Assembly: GCA_013180625.2 (NCBI GenBank)
Contig: SNVD02009802.1
Coordinates: 356,139 to 420,138, forward strand
Direction of reading: 5' to 3'
DNA length: 64,000 bases
Source of the DNA: Boswellia sacra
Lineage: Eukaryota; Streptophyta; Magnoliopsida; Sapindales; Burseraceae
A program made the position numbers and the translations under genes. Within the stretch, counting starts at the first letter, position 1. Each line of letters begins with the position of its first letter. Under the pieces are notes generated by a model that was not told the DNA's origin, ran no database searches, and saw only the letters and a list, made by a program, of their open reading frames with translations. Of this stretch, positions 1 through 13,166 are shown one piece after another.

Positions 1-957
1 TAATATTATTATATTAATATTAGAATAATAATATAATATTTTTATGATATTATTTTTATTAAAGTTATTATTTAAGTAATTTAATTAGTAATAATAGTAT
101 AATATATTTATTTATTACTATTTTAAAACTATATAATATTATTTACTTAATATTATATCATTTTTATATTATTAATTACATTATTTTTAATTAAAATAAA
201 AATGATAATTATTAAAATAAAAATAATAATTATCATTTCTCAGATTTTTTATATTATTATATTAATATTAGAATAATAATATAATATTTTTATGATATTA
301 TTTTTATTAAAGTTATTATTTAAGTAATTTAATTATTAATAATAGTATAATATATTTATTTATTACTATTTTAAAACTATATAATAATATTTACTTAATT
401 ATATCATTTTTATATTATTAATTATATTATTATTAATTAAAATAAAAATGATAATTATTAAAATAAAAATAATAATGATCATTTTTCAGATTTTTTATAT
501 TATTATATTAATATTAGAATAATAATATAATATTTTTATGATATTATTTTTATTAAAGTTATTATTAAAGTAATTTAATTATTAATAATAGTATAATATA
601 TATATTTATTATTATTTTAAAACTATATAATAATATTTACTTAATTATCATTTTTATATTATTAATTAAATAATAATAATTATTAAAATAAAAATAATAA
701 TTATCATTTCTCAGATTTTTTATATTATTATATTAATATTAGAATAACAATATAATATTTTTATGATATTATATATATTAAAGTTATTATTTAAGTAATT
801 TAATTGTTAATAATAGTTAATATATTTATTTATTACTATTTTAAAACTATATAATAATATTTACTTAATATTATATCATTATTATATTATTAATTATATT
901 ATTATTAATTAAAATAAAAATAATAATTATTAAAATAAAAATAATAATTATCATTGA
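1..957. repeat. AT-rich tandem satellite, four units of about 225-248 bp
   Basis: A shared motif (atattattatattaatatt) recurs at 3, 251, 497 and 722, so the units are about 248, 246 and 225 bp, and the array runs off the left edge. The units are almost pure A/T and hold short internal palindromes and repeats of ataattatta type. The array stops abruptly near 957, where mixed-composition DNA begins. It has no coding capacity. It could be a local satellite or the AT-rich interior of a larger element lying outside the window. Confidence 0.9.
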
Positions 958-2530
958 CTTAGTTTCTTGTCAACGGGCATGATAATGGAATCCAAAATTG
1001 GGCCCTTTTGAACCATGTTTTGCAGCTAAATAAAGAGAAATGGCTTTAAAAAATCAAATACCAAAAAACTTGGTCAAATAGGCTAAGATGCTGTTATGTA
1101 GCCATTATACTCAAGGTAACAACATAAAAAATAATAGTTAAGTTCCAAGAGCAAACTAAAAGTTATAGTTACTAATACACTCTTGTTGCCATGTGAGCCT
1201 GTCTAATAAACAACATTAGTTAGTGTTAGATTGTTATCATAACAAAAATTTATGTTCATCCATGTGAATTTGGATGCTGCTATTACTTCCTAATTTGCAA
1301 AAAGTTATAAAGAATAATTCATTATATTAAAATTCTTTTATTTCATGGATTAGGGAAGCCTCAAAATACCATCTGTTTTCTAAGATATGACACATACCAA
1401 TAACCTCTAATGCCTCATGTCAACTGAGAAAGTGTTTTCTACCATGTTAAATGAACATATGACCTTTTTGATGAAATAACCACTTTTTATATTTTCACAG
1501 CCAAAAATGCAGTGAAATGCGTCTTATCAGTAGTATAAATTATGCATATCCATGTAAGGAAATTAACCAAAAAAATAACAATAACAGTTAACTTCTAGCA
1601 TTAAAATAACAATTATCTTATTTTGACATATTGAAAGTGTTGATCACACTGAGCTGAAGGAATGCTTAGCACTAAAAGCTTCTAGAAGCATAGTGCATTA
1701 ATTCAAACTTGAATTTAATGACAAAACGAACACAGATAATAGCACTGGAATAAGAATGAAATTCACCCGTAAATCCACTTCAACCACTATTTGTTGCCAC
1801 TTAGCCTCCCATCACTCTCACAAATCCCCAACTGCTCAAACCATTTAGTATAGGCACAAAGGCCTACCCAAACAAACAAGCCAGTACATGCTAGAGTTTA
1901 AGTGCTAATTCATTCCTTAGTACACACATCATTATCACAGATATCATGTTGAATCTAAGACTAGTATAATGTCTAATTAAAATCCTAAACAGTAAGCCAC
2001 TATTCCAACAACCAAATAAAAACAAGGTATAATTTAGTGCAATCTTTAGCAAACGTTTCACATCAACTGGGTCTTTGCTTGAAGATACAGTTTTAATGGG
2101 TTTAGCCTTCAAAGCTCAACACAAAGGAAATTTGCAGTGCATATTTGCTTGTCTCGTACAAGTAGAAAAAATCCAACGGTGGCCATTGTCTCGAATAATA
2201 AATGAGCTATAGATTACTGTTCCTAGAGCCTTTTGACTGCAAAAGAGGACATCATAAAACTGCACTACATACAAATCCAGAAAAATCACCTAACTAAACA
2301 TCAAAACCAGTAGCACAACACTACCATTCCACCAATTAATTTCAAGAGAAACAAGCAAATCACCTCAATTCAGCCATCAACTTCATTTTTATACACAGAA
2401 AAACAAATCAATTCAGCAACAACCCGCCGAATATTGTGCAACCAACATCCACTACCACCAGCAAACACACCAATCTCGACACATTTTTCACTGTATAATT
2501 ACCCAAAAAACCAATATATTCATACAACTG
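958..2530. other. Intergenic DNA, no gene seen
   Basis: The composition is ordinary plant non-coding DNA. Short open frames (for example near 1891-2112) show no recognisable domain, and I found no splice-joined reading frame. It could hold introns or UTRs of a gene outside the window, but nothing shows this. Confidence 0.5.
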
Positions 2531-3200
2531 TTACCCCACACAACCGGGTTTTAGTTGAGCAGATCGGCGACGATGAAGGATAGGAGATAGGAAGAGGCGA
2601 GATGGGAGGTGGTGAGGTCGAGAAAGGCCCAGCGCTGACGAGCAAGCGGCTGATGTTGAGGCTGGTGACGGTGGCGCCAACGACGATGACGATCTGCTAT
2701 GCTTGTTCTGCTTGTGACGATGGCAAAGATGAGCAGAGATGAGGAGATGAGAGGAGAGGTGATGAGGCCGAGAAAGGCCCAGGCGCCGATGGAGAACGGG
2801 AGGAGAGGAGGAGGCGATGTGGCAAGATAGATCGAGCGGCTGTTCTAAGGTGGTCTTCGATGGAGAACGAGAGGAAATGTGCAGAGGAGTTAAGAACCCG
2901 CCGATGGAGAACGAGAAAGGCCCAGGCACTGATGGAGAACGAGAGGAGAGGAGGAGGCGATGGTGGCGAGGCAGATCGAGCGGCTGTTCTGAGGTTGTAT
3001 TCGGTGGGGAACGGGAGGAAATGTACAGAGGATATAAAAACGATTTACAAAATTGGGGAACTGTTTGTAGATAGGGGATACAATCAGGGGTAAAAACATC
3101 ATAAAATATGTTTTATGAAAATGACATTCAGGAATAAAAACGCACAGTTATCCCCTGTTTTTTAAAACGTTAAAAACGAAAAACGGAGAAACGAAAACGA
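2531..3200. repeat. GA-rich duplicated block, about 143-bp period
   Basis: A block starting gagaaaggcccaggc at 2770 is repeated at 2913 (period 143 bp), with a third, more diverged start at 2620. Each copy holds gatggagaacg(a/g)gaggagagg and gatcgagcggctgttct. The open frames on both strands here (2531-2929, 2817-3074) are low-complexity by-products of the repeat, rich in Arg/Glu or Ser/His, and match no family I know. The purine bias and the sharp end near 3200 suggest an expanded 5'-UTR-like or element-derived repeat. Confidence 0.6.
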
Positions 3201-3399
3201 AAACGAACACAGCCTGCATCATCCTCGCTTCCGTTTGCTCTACTCAATCTTGGAGTTGTTAGATGAGCTAAAATCATTTCTGTTTTTAGCATAATTAAAT
3301 TTATCAGTAATCTCAATGTAAGCCCTGACAAATCTTGAATTGATAACAAAAAAATAATAAACTATAACTTGATTTTTTTAAAATATTTTTAAAAATCCA

Positions 3400-3400
3400 T

Positions 3401-3427
<27 letters not shown>
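3400..3427. repeat. (TA)n microsatellite
   Basis: About 14 TA units, lying 50-60 bp left of the target duplication of the hAT element at 3488. Confidence 0.95.
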
Positions 3428-3433
<6 letters not shown>

Positions 3434-3487
3434 TATAGTGTGGGTAAAAGATAAGAGTAGTGCCACATTTACATGGTGTTACAAAAC

Positions 3488-5101
3488 TAGGGATGGAACC
3501 GGGGCGGGGCGGGTACGGGGCAAGGGATATCCATCCCCACCCCGGTGAGTTAGTTTTTGCCCCGCCCCGTTCACTGGCCCCATACCCGCCCCGCCCCGCC
3601 CCGCCCCGCCTATTTATAATTTTTTTTCATTTTTTTCTTATAAACTTCCATTAAATTTAAATATACTTATGTTTATGCCTAATAAACAATAATCCAACAA
3701 ATAAACAATACCAACACATCAATAAAATCACCTAATTAACTCAATAAGTGCATAATACTCACAAAATAAAAATAAAAAAATATATAAGTCCATCAAATTT
3801 CAAATACAACATGCTCACAAATCACAACCACAAAAAAACATACTTAGCTCCAATACAATATGTTCATAACAAAAAAAAACATATATAAGTCCATCCAATG
3901 CAACATTTTCACAACCAAAATAAACATATTTAAGCCCATCCACTCCGAATTCTTTCTTTCTTTCTTTCTTTTTTTTTCTTAATCTAGATTCGTGTTGTTG
4001 TCTTTGAAGACTGTCACATACTCACATGTATAACAAAATCCAAAGCAACACAATATATGATAGGAATAAACAAGAGAAATACAAAAAAATTTAGTCCAAG
4101 AATCCTTCACTCCGAATTCTTTCATCATCCATACATCAGAACGAACATTCAAATTATTGGCAACCACACACAAACAGCAAGACAGCAACCATCTTTATAG
4201 TCCTCAGCAAGACAGCAACCATCTTTATAGTCCTCAGCAAGACAGCAACCAAATGGTCCAAATCCAAAGCAACAACAACATTAAAATCCTGACCCTCAAC
4301 ATTTCTACTCACAACCCAATGTAAAGCGCCACTAGTAAGTATCAATTGACTCAATTCCTTTACTTTTCTCAATTAATTTCTTCTCAATTCTTTAAATAAC
4401 AAAAACAACAAAAACAAAAAAATGTCACACGTACAAAGCAACAGAGAGGAGAGGACGACTGGTTGGCGGTTGCGGTGGAGGCGGCTCATTGCACTGCAGG
4501 CGGCGGCGAGCGCGACAGAGACAGGCGGGTGGTGAACACTGGACGGCGATCGCGATTCGCGACAGAGGCAGAGCAGAGACGGACGTGATTCACGTCTTCG
4601 TCGATCGTGGCGTCACCGGACGGAGATCTCCAATAGCGCGACCGGACGAAGGAGTGCAGAACGCGGCTGGTTCGCCGCTGGTTCGATCGATCGGGAGGTG
4701 GAGGAACGGAGGTCGGGAGGTGTTAATGAGTTAGGGATTTGATTTCAATTCAAATCTGATTTGGGAATTGTCGGGGGCTTAATGAAATAAAATGGTTTTA
4801 TTTATAAAGTTTGTAAAATTATCTGGAAACCCACATATATTAAAAGTTAACAAAATATCGCCTTTTAATTTTTCGAAGTCCCTATATTTAAATTTTTTAC
4901 ATCTTCACCCTTTTACTATGCGGGGCGGGACGGGTCCAACGGGTCTGGATAACAGATCCGGTCCCGGACCCGTCCCGGACAGGTCTTGGACTTTACAGCC
5001 CCATACCCGCCCCAATAACACTCCGGGGCGGGTCCTGCCCCGCCCCATTTGGCCGGGTCCGATCGGGGCCCCGGACCCAGCGGGCCAAATGCCCAAGCCT
5101 A
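3488..5101. mobile_element. Non-autonomous hAT element with exact 8-bp target duplication
   Basis: The element starts tagggatggaaccgggg and ends cccaagccta. It is flanked by an identical 8-bp duplication, tacaaaac, at 3480-3487 and 5102-5109; an 8-bp duplication is the hAT hallmark. Both ends carry very GC-rich subterminal blocks (3495-3610 and 4915-5095) of ggggcggg/ccccgcc and gggtccgg words, in an otherwise AT-rich 1,614-bp unit. The start matches that of the autonomous element at 44153 (tagggatgg), so cross-mobilisation is plausible. No transposase frame remains. The interior has a 30-bp tandem repeat and a GC-rich patch (4440-4735) whose 81-residue open frame looks like captured or 5'-UTR sequence. 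The terminal inverted repeats themselves are poor beyond the first 4-5 bases. Confidence 0.85.
4175..4251. repeat. 30-bp tandem repeat inside the hAT element
   Basis: Two and a half copies of a unit beginning cagcaagacagcaacc start at 4175, 4205 and 4235. The first two copies are identical, so the expansion is recent. Confidence 0.95.
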
Positions 5102-5109
5102 TACAAAAC

Positions 5110-5996
5110 TGTCAAAAAGAACCAGCCGTTGCGTTGGTTCAATCTAAGAAATATCAACATGGTTTATGTTGTTCACAGGTATGAAATCATATATGTGGTG
5201 GATGAGTTGAGGAGTATGACAGAAAAATCTAAAATAGTAACAACTCGTGACTGCACACCAATTTTCTGTATACTTATTTTAATAATATTTAAATATATTC
5301 TGTCTTTTTTCGTTAAAATAGTTTAAACAAAGATTTTTTATAAAATTTTATTTGAAAATAAAAAAAATTGATTTTGGTTTGTAAATGGGTGAGAACGAAA
5401 TAAATTATGATTGACCCTTAAATATAAACAATATACATAGTTGAACAAAGTGATCAAACCCATACTATTTTAGTTAAAATTGTATAAATCTTCAAACAGT
5501 AATAGAAATATTATAATTTATATAACTTTGTTTGAAAAAAAAAGGGTTAACAAAATTTTATTTACAATAGTGATACACTTATAACCTATAATACAATTCA
5601 AATTTTACAAATTGATGTGATAATCTATATGATAAAAATTCAGTTAAAAACAAAAAAGAATGAAAAAAGTAATATTTCGAAGAAGATTTTGCCATATTGA
5701 CTACCATATATGTTAGATTTTGTAAATAATCTCTACTCATATAAGTTCATTTAACAAAAAAAAAAAAAAGAGAGAGAGAGAAGAAGAAGAAGAGCGAGAA
5801 CAGAATTTTATTTATGATTTCAATAGAGACGGATAGAGTTAGATGTGACGATGTGCATGATAAATTTTTTTTTCGATGTTTATAAAATTATATTATTGAG
5901 TCGTTAACATCAGTTACGCTTTTCACATATATGACATACCAAATGTCAACCAACGACCCGCCGGGTTTCCTAGTTTATACCAGAGTATAAAAATGC

Positions 5997-6072
<76 letters not shown>

Positions 6073-6218
6073 ATTAACAAAACAGTAACCAAGTACATTA
6101 GTCCAGACAAAAAAGAAGTACTTTAGGTTTGTTAAAGTGGATTACAAAATTTATATTCTAAGCAAAATACAAAAAGAAGTTCACTTTCCAATATATCCTT
6201 AGACAGCCCACACAGAAG
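5110..6218. other. AT-rich intergenic DNA, no gene seen
   Basis: There are only short chance frames. The stretch includes an A-rich run and a GA/GAA patch (5758-5795) and the compound microsatellite at 6001. It is the 3' flank of the minus-strand Myb/SANT-like gene. Confidence 0.5.
6001..6069. repeat. Compound (TC)n(TA)n microsatellite
   Basis: About 18 TC units are followed directly by about 17 TA units, 150 bp beyond the stop codon of the Myb/SANT-like gene. Confidence 0.95.
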
Positions 6219-7227
6219 TCATGATCTTTTCCTTAAGAGCCTATGAACAAATGCCAATTTTTTTTCACCCCTCAACGATTTAAATGCTGAAATGTGTGAA
6301 GGTTTCTCTAATATGAGAGTTAAGGCTTCAAATTCATCATCTTCAGGAAGCCCCATGCTTGCAAGTTCATCAGCTATATCACTCCTATCTTCTTTATTAT
6401 TGAGAATACGTTCAATTAACATATCCATGCATTCTACAGATTGAGCAAAGACACGTCGAAATGTTGTCGCCACCTCATTCAAACAAACAATGATGTCGTC
6501 TCGTGACCTCCCCCTTTTCCTACTTGAAATATCCGATTGAGATCTGATAGTATGTTGAGAATTACAAGCTTGGGTAACTGATATTGGAGAAAAATCATCA
6601 CCAACCTCAACAACATCTTTATTCTTTTGTTCTTTATTTATCCTCTCTACCATCTCACATGGGGTTTTTGCTCCCAATCCAATTGTACAATCAGCTCCAA
6701 ATATGTTGGCTAACTTCTCATATAGTGGGAATGGCTTGTTACGCCATTTTCTCGCTTTCCCGTGAGACTATGATAAAGCTACAAGTTAGATAAGTATATA
6801 ACAAATTTTGAAATCTAGTAACATCAATATATTAAGTAAAACTAACCTGCATATATGCCTCCCAAACGGAATCACTGTCAACCTCCACACACTTTTTCAC
6901 ATCATTCCATCGAAAGCCACTTGTGTTCAACATGTCAAAAACTACAGAATATTGCTTCTTCCATTTTCTCATAATTGACTCAATATGTGGGGAAGCTCTT
7001 ATATCACAATTTGGTAATACCTTTGATAATTCTTTTTCAATTTGTAAATTTGTACCAGGTCTAAATGTACCGTTCGATGTACGACCTCCTTTAACAACTA
7101 TCACATCCAATATGTTCAACATCGCTTCTTGTTCAACCTTAGTCCACACTCGTCTTAATCCTTTTTTCTTATTATTTGTTCCTGTGTTATGACTAGAATC
7201 CCCAAGATCCATTCCTAAAAATTGCAT
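6219..7227 (-). CDS. Myb/SANT-like DNA-binding domain protein, two exons, 309 aa
   Basis: Exon 1 is 7227-6847 and exon 2 is 6767-6219. The 79-bp intron has a gttagt donor and a tatcatag acceptor and is in phase 0. I start at ATG 7227 because an in-frame stop lies upstream and no earlier ATG is in frame. Residues ~26-155 match the plant Myb/SANT-like domain (Myb_DNA-bind_3 type): a VWTKVEQEAMLNIL helix, then the conserved HIESIMRKWKKQYSVV and GFRWNDVKKCVEV blocks, with the KWRNKPFPLYEKL block joined across the splice. The family includes L10-interacting MYB-domain proteins and the Myb-like ORF1 proteins of PIF/Harbinger transposons. A basic RKRGR stretch follows, and the rest is helical and acidic. 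I see no Harbinger transposase nearby, so a host gene or a domesticated or orphaned ORF1 are both possible. The frame is intact. Confidence 0.85.
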
Positions 7228-7692
7228 TTCATTGTTATCGGATAGCAAGTAATGTTTTAATGATAATCATACATAAAACTAAAAAGACAAATTTATATAA
7301 TTCTTATTATAAAGAAAACAAAGCAAAAAAATGTCACCCATATTTAAGTGCAGTATAAAAGTAATCTTGGCTTAATATCATGTTTTCTTTATTCTAATTA
7401 ATATTATTATTCGTTCTCGACGATGAAATGCCTAAAAATGATGTTAGATACCAATATCTCTACTCTGTTCTTGAAACAGTTTGATTTCCACGCAACTGTT
7501 TTCGTCCAGTCAAAACTCTTTTCCATAGGCGCATACATTAATTTAAATAAAATAAAGGTCTGCACTGCCTTGTCTGAGTTATTGTGGGGGTCTGCTTTCA
7601 TATACGTAGACTAGTGTAAAACAATGTCAAAATTCATGTCTATTTGCAATTAGCAAAGCATTAGCTGAAATTGTTTCCATCAACATCAAGCA

Positions 7693-7766
7693 ACTGCATT
7701 TTTTACAATTTTATTAAATGTGTAAGATCACTGCATTTTTTACAATTTTATTAAATGTGTAAGATC
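7693..7766. repeat. 37-bp tandem duplication
   Basis: Two identical copies of a unit that begins actgcattttttacaatt and ends gtaagatc lie end to end at 7693 and 7730. Confidence 0.9.
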
Positions 7767-8422
7767 AATGATGGCTTCATAGAAACAATGTATGAAACAT
7801 GAGCACAATAGTGAAAAGGAAAACACATCTTATTCAATACTGAAGATTCCAGCATTAATGCTAAGAGTGACTCATAATAAGAAAATTTGGAACTACTACT
7901 TATAACGGGATTAAATACTAATCTTCAATTTATTTAAGTAGTTCTTCAAGTCAGCTATATCAATACACTCCAGACTAGTGTAATACTTACCAGAACTGGA
8001 CTACTTGTTTGAGCTATTATGGGGGCTTGCGTCAGGTCAAGTTAAACCATTTGTATTAATTTTCTTCTTGCTCAGGTTTGAAAGTTTTTTCTTTGTTTTC
8101 CCATTTGACAACACCTTGTTCTTATATATCCCCAAACTCCTTGCAAAGTTACGCAACTAAATAAGGAACCAAGTGGAATAATATTATTCTCTCCATTACC
8201 CCTTTACTTTTTCCACTCTTTAATTTTCATTTCTTGTCTCTGTCGGCCCACTGTCTTCCATCTCTCTGTCCACCTCTAATTCACTATCCATGCCCGACGA
8301 ATCTTTCTTTCGTTATCCAGCACACATTTTTCTATTAACCTTTACTCTGTTTACTTAATTAACATGGTCGCACGAAAGGGGGAGGGGGAAGCATGCCACG
8401 ATCTTGCAGTAAAATAAAAAGG

Positions 8423-8425
<3 letters not shown>

Positions 8426-8454
<29 letters not shown>
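8426..8454. repeat. (GA)n microsatellite
   Basis: About 14 GA units within an A/G-rich stretch. Confidence 0.9.
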
Positions 8455-8458
<4 letters not shown>

Positions 8459-9877
8459 CCTGATTTGCAGGTCTCGTCAATGAGCTAGGGATAAAGTAAT
8501 CTGAGATGAAAAATTTTTGATTTAAAACAATAAAAATTCATAAATTGAAACACATATGTTTTATATTTTGAAAGTTTCTTAGATCTATTCATACAAGAGA
8601 AAAAAAATTACCTGAAATAAGAAATTTTGATGACACGAATAATGGCTTATTGTATTTGAGAAAGAAAGTTAAAGCTTGACGATGAAATTTTTGGAGAGGG
8701 AGAGGGATAGGGTTTTTACTGTTCACGGATGTTTTCTTTAGGGTGAGAGAAAGAGATAGGGAGAGAGGCGACTCGTCGAATCCCGCGTGAACCCGCTGCT
8801 AGTCACGGGATTATTTTTAATAAAATTGTCCTATCGTTTTATATAGATAATTGTTCCGTCCCGTCCTTTCTTTAACTTGCATCTAACACCGGATGGATTT
8901 GAAAGAAATTAGTCTAAAGGGGACAAATCGGTAAACACTCCTAGAACCGTTGTCAGGCGAAAGCAGTCAAAGTTTAAACTGGCAAATTTAATTTTTGTTA
9001 GATTTAATTGAGAGTAATTTAAGTATTTAATAGAAAAAAGTGCAAATCTTTCTTAAAATTTCTTGAAATCTTATATAGTCACTTTAAATTTCTAAAAATC
9101 TTAAATACTTTTTATTGTTATTAATCTCTATCAAATTTTTATATATATATCAATAAAATTAATATATTAATGAAATTATTTTTTAATTTTAATAATAAAA
9201 AGGTGTAGTAATCCAAAAACTAATAGAGCATCTATTAAATAAATATAATAAAAACAACTAATAATTTAGTGTAATTTTTATTAAAAATTTATAAAAAAAA
9301 GGTTCAACAACAAGCACTTTAAAAAAATTGGAGAAATGATTTCAATTTATTTATTAATAGTAACTTTATTTTATTTTATATTTTCTACATCTCTCTCTTC
9401 ATAAGAATCATAAGATTGAGAATGATTTTTTTTTTTTTACAATTTATGTAAATAGTTGCCTAATAGAATTTTCTATAATTTTTTAAAAAGATTAATAAAA
9501 AAATTTACACTCAAGTGTTAATTTTTTAAAAAATTATGCCTGTCTAATATGTATTCTATTATATTTTAAATTAATATATCATTTTTAATATTAAATTTAG
9601 AGGATAATTTTCATAAATATAACAATTTTATTGATATAATAATATAAAACTTGATATTTTGATATAAATAGATGGCAGAGAGAAGGTATGTAATGTTTTA
9701 TAAAATTGAGGTAACTTTTAGAATTTTAATAAATCTCATTAGTATCTCTTTTTATTAAGTACTAAAATTATCCTCCATCAAATTAAAATCGGAGAGTAAT
9801 TTGCCAGGACGTTAGAGTTTAACTATTTTAAGTAAATCTCAGGCTGTTTATGAACTTCCCCTTTATGTAAAGAGAAT

Positions 9878-11082
9878 GGAAAACGTTGGACATCTTCACC
9901 CCCGCTAGACTTATTGTTAACACACAGCCCCCAATTTAACCGTTCTGTTAGAAAAAAATTAACAGAGTAAGGGTGTTTTAGATGTTTCAGTACTTGAAAA
10001 AGTAAAAAAGAAAAGTTTCATCCCTACCACCTCCCCAGCCTGAAGAACCACCCCCACTGCCTCCTCCTCCGCCACCTTTGCCTTGGTCACAGCCCTTGTT
10101 CCTCATCCACCTCTTCTCCCCTCCCCCCTCCTCACCCCCCACCAAAACTGCTGGAGAAAATCCTAATGACAACAGACACAAAATTGTATTTAAAAAAAAA
10201 AGAAAAGAAAAGAGCAATTACTGATCAAACAGTTTCGACGAATCAAATGAAAAAGGAGTTTCAGAATTGATTTCTTTGAAACGATGACAAATCTGAGAAG
10301 CCAGAAATGAAAAAGCGTTTAAGAGATAGCCATTGACAGACAGGTGAGAATCCGAAATGTGGGGTAGATTCCAGATGGAATGGAGTATTGAATCACAAAT
10401 CTGAGCAATTTGTTGTTGGATTTGAGAGACTATGAAACGTTCTCTAATATTGATTCTGTTATCAACTACGATATTGGGGGGCCTATCTTCTGATTCTCCA
10501 GACTCAGAGACCGCGCTTTCCCTTCCCCTTTCCAGTTTCAATCCGAATCTCCAACTCTCCGACTCTCTTGGTCTGTCACAAACACCAAATCTCCCTCCGT
10601 GAGTAAACTTTTTTTTTTTTAATGAATAAATTACCTGTTTGCTAAATAAACGAATAAACAACTAGATAATTTTTTGTGTTGGACTCAGTGGAGCTGATGT
10701 AGCTCTAGTGGCTACTTTACATGGAACAATTCATTTTGCGCAGATGGCCTGCTAAATTAGATGACCAAAAGAATAGATTTCCGATACGTGGAATCAACTG
10801 GTTCTCCGGCGGCGGGGGGGGGGAGGGAGGTGGAGGAGGAATAAGGGCTGTGACTGGGGCAAAGGTGGCGGAGAGGGGAGGCAGTGGGGGTGGTTCTTCA
10901 GGCGTAGAAGGTGGTGGGGATGAAACTATTATTATTTTATTTTTAAGTATCGAAATATCTAGAATGCCCTTACTTTTTTTTTTTTTAACAAAGTGGTTAA
11001 AGTTGGAGCTGTGTGGTACTATAAATCTGGAGGGGTTGAGATGTTCCTTAGACTATTTAACGGGGGTGGCAGTGTTTTTTCC
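9878..11082. mobile_element. Mutator-like element with ~280-bp terminal inverted repeats (Pack-MULE-like)
   Basis: The first ~280 bp (9878-10160) read as the reverse complement of the last ~280 bp (10800-11082). Shared words on the two arms include gaagaaccacccccactgcct, split by few mismatches, then ccgccacctttgcc, gtcacagccctt and cacacagc. The ends are ggaaaa...ttttcc. A perfect 10-bp direct duplication, taaagagaat, flanks the element at 9868-9877 and 11083-11092. Long inverted repeats with a 9-10-bp duplication are typical of Mutator-like elements. There is no transposase, so it is non-autonomous. It ends 476 bp upstream of the WDR5A start codon. The arms could fold into a long hairpin if transcribed. 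Confidence 0.85.
10161..10800 (-). pseudogene. Unrecognised coding-like cargo between the Mutator-like arms
   Basis: On the minus strand a 444-bp frame (10661-10218) encodes a stretch with normal protein composition, including QIQQQIAQICDSILHSIWNL and NGYLLNAFSFLASQICHRF. This is more than chance AT-rich sequence usually gives. The part near 10600 is interrupted by a poly-A/T run. I do not recognise the parent gene. The layout (gene-like DNA between long inverted repeats) is what Pack-MULEs make by capturing host exons. The upper strand at 10690-10760 also reads as a short gene-like frame, so the cargo may be composite. Capture is inferred. Confidence 0.4.
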
Positions 11083-11537
11083 TAAAGAGAATTTGATTTA
11101 TTATGTACCCGCAGCAAGTCTCGGTATTAATTTTTTGTTTTTTATCTATTTGTCCTCTCGTTATACATAATTGTTTGGTTTACATCAACTATGTTTTTCA
11201 AAGAAATTTGTGTAAAGACAATTTTAAATCATTGTGCTTAATTTATATCATTAAATTTTATATCGTTATTTTAAATACAATATTGTCAATATATATAAGT
11301 TTTTGTGGCGCAAAAATTTCACTCCGTATGGGTTTCTCCCAAAGAAGAAAATATTTTGAAAGCTAAAAAGTTAATAATTGATGGCAAATACAATTACCGT
11401 GGCATGATCATGGATGAGGGCCATTTCATTATAGGATTATTGAGCTTGATCAGAACAAAAATAATTGCTGTGTGTAGGCGTTGCTGGTGGTGCTGCCACT
11501 GCGTTTATAAAAAGAAAAATAATAATAAGAATAATAA

Positions 11538-12607
<1,070 letters not shown>

Positions 12608-13166
12608 CACAGATCCTGTCTGTCTGTTTGTCTGTCTGCCTTTAACATTTGCTATATCATCAGTTGGATTCAATATTGCTATGATACTTATGGTTGCCAC
12701 TATCTGAGCCTGTTGTATTTTGAACTTAACAAGGATGAATGCAAGAATATGCCCAATCTAAATCTTGTTGATTTTTCTTTATTCCTATTGTATCTTGATG
12801 CAGGGTCACCAAAACTTTGAAATATTTCTACTTAGAAAATGATCACCTAACTTGCTTCTTGCTGGCTCACCCACTCACCACTTTTTTAGCGGATGCTAAC
12901 TGGTGAGAAAATTATTGAAATACCAAGTTGTTAGATACCCAGTCTCCCTACCGAGTGACTGTTAAATTTTCAAAACATGATTTCGATAGACAAATACTAC
13001 AATACATACAGGTATTTCTGATTGATGCACAAACATAAATAATGACTGTAAAGGGCAATGCTTTTTGAAATTGCAAGATAATCTGTGATTGTCATTGAGA
13101 TTCTAACAAAAAACTAGTTACAATAGGAGAGAGATCAGATCTGGAACATTTAAAGTTTGGATCTAG
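12608..13166. other. 3' flanks of two convergent genes
   Basis: A short (TCTG)n-like run lies at 12617-12640, just after the WDR5A stop codon. The rest is non-coding and holds the 3' ends of the convergent WDR5A and DUF6737-type genes. Confidence 0.5.

Larger units (their letters stand above)
7228..9867. other. Intergenic DNA, no gene seen
   Basis: AT-rich DNA holds a 37-bp tandem duplication and a (GA)n tract, listed separately. Short frames (7407-7614) overlap on opposite strands and have no domain. From 9000 to 9780 the DNA is very AT-rich and featureless. Confidence 0.5.

Noticed and set aside
4489..5184. Open frames at 4489-4734 and 4792-5184
   Set aside because: They lie in GC-rich interior/subterminal DNA of the non-autonomous hAT and have no domain; Pro/Gly richness follows from base composition.
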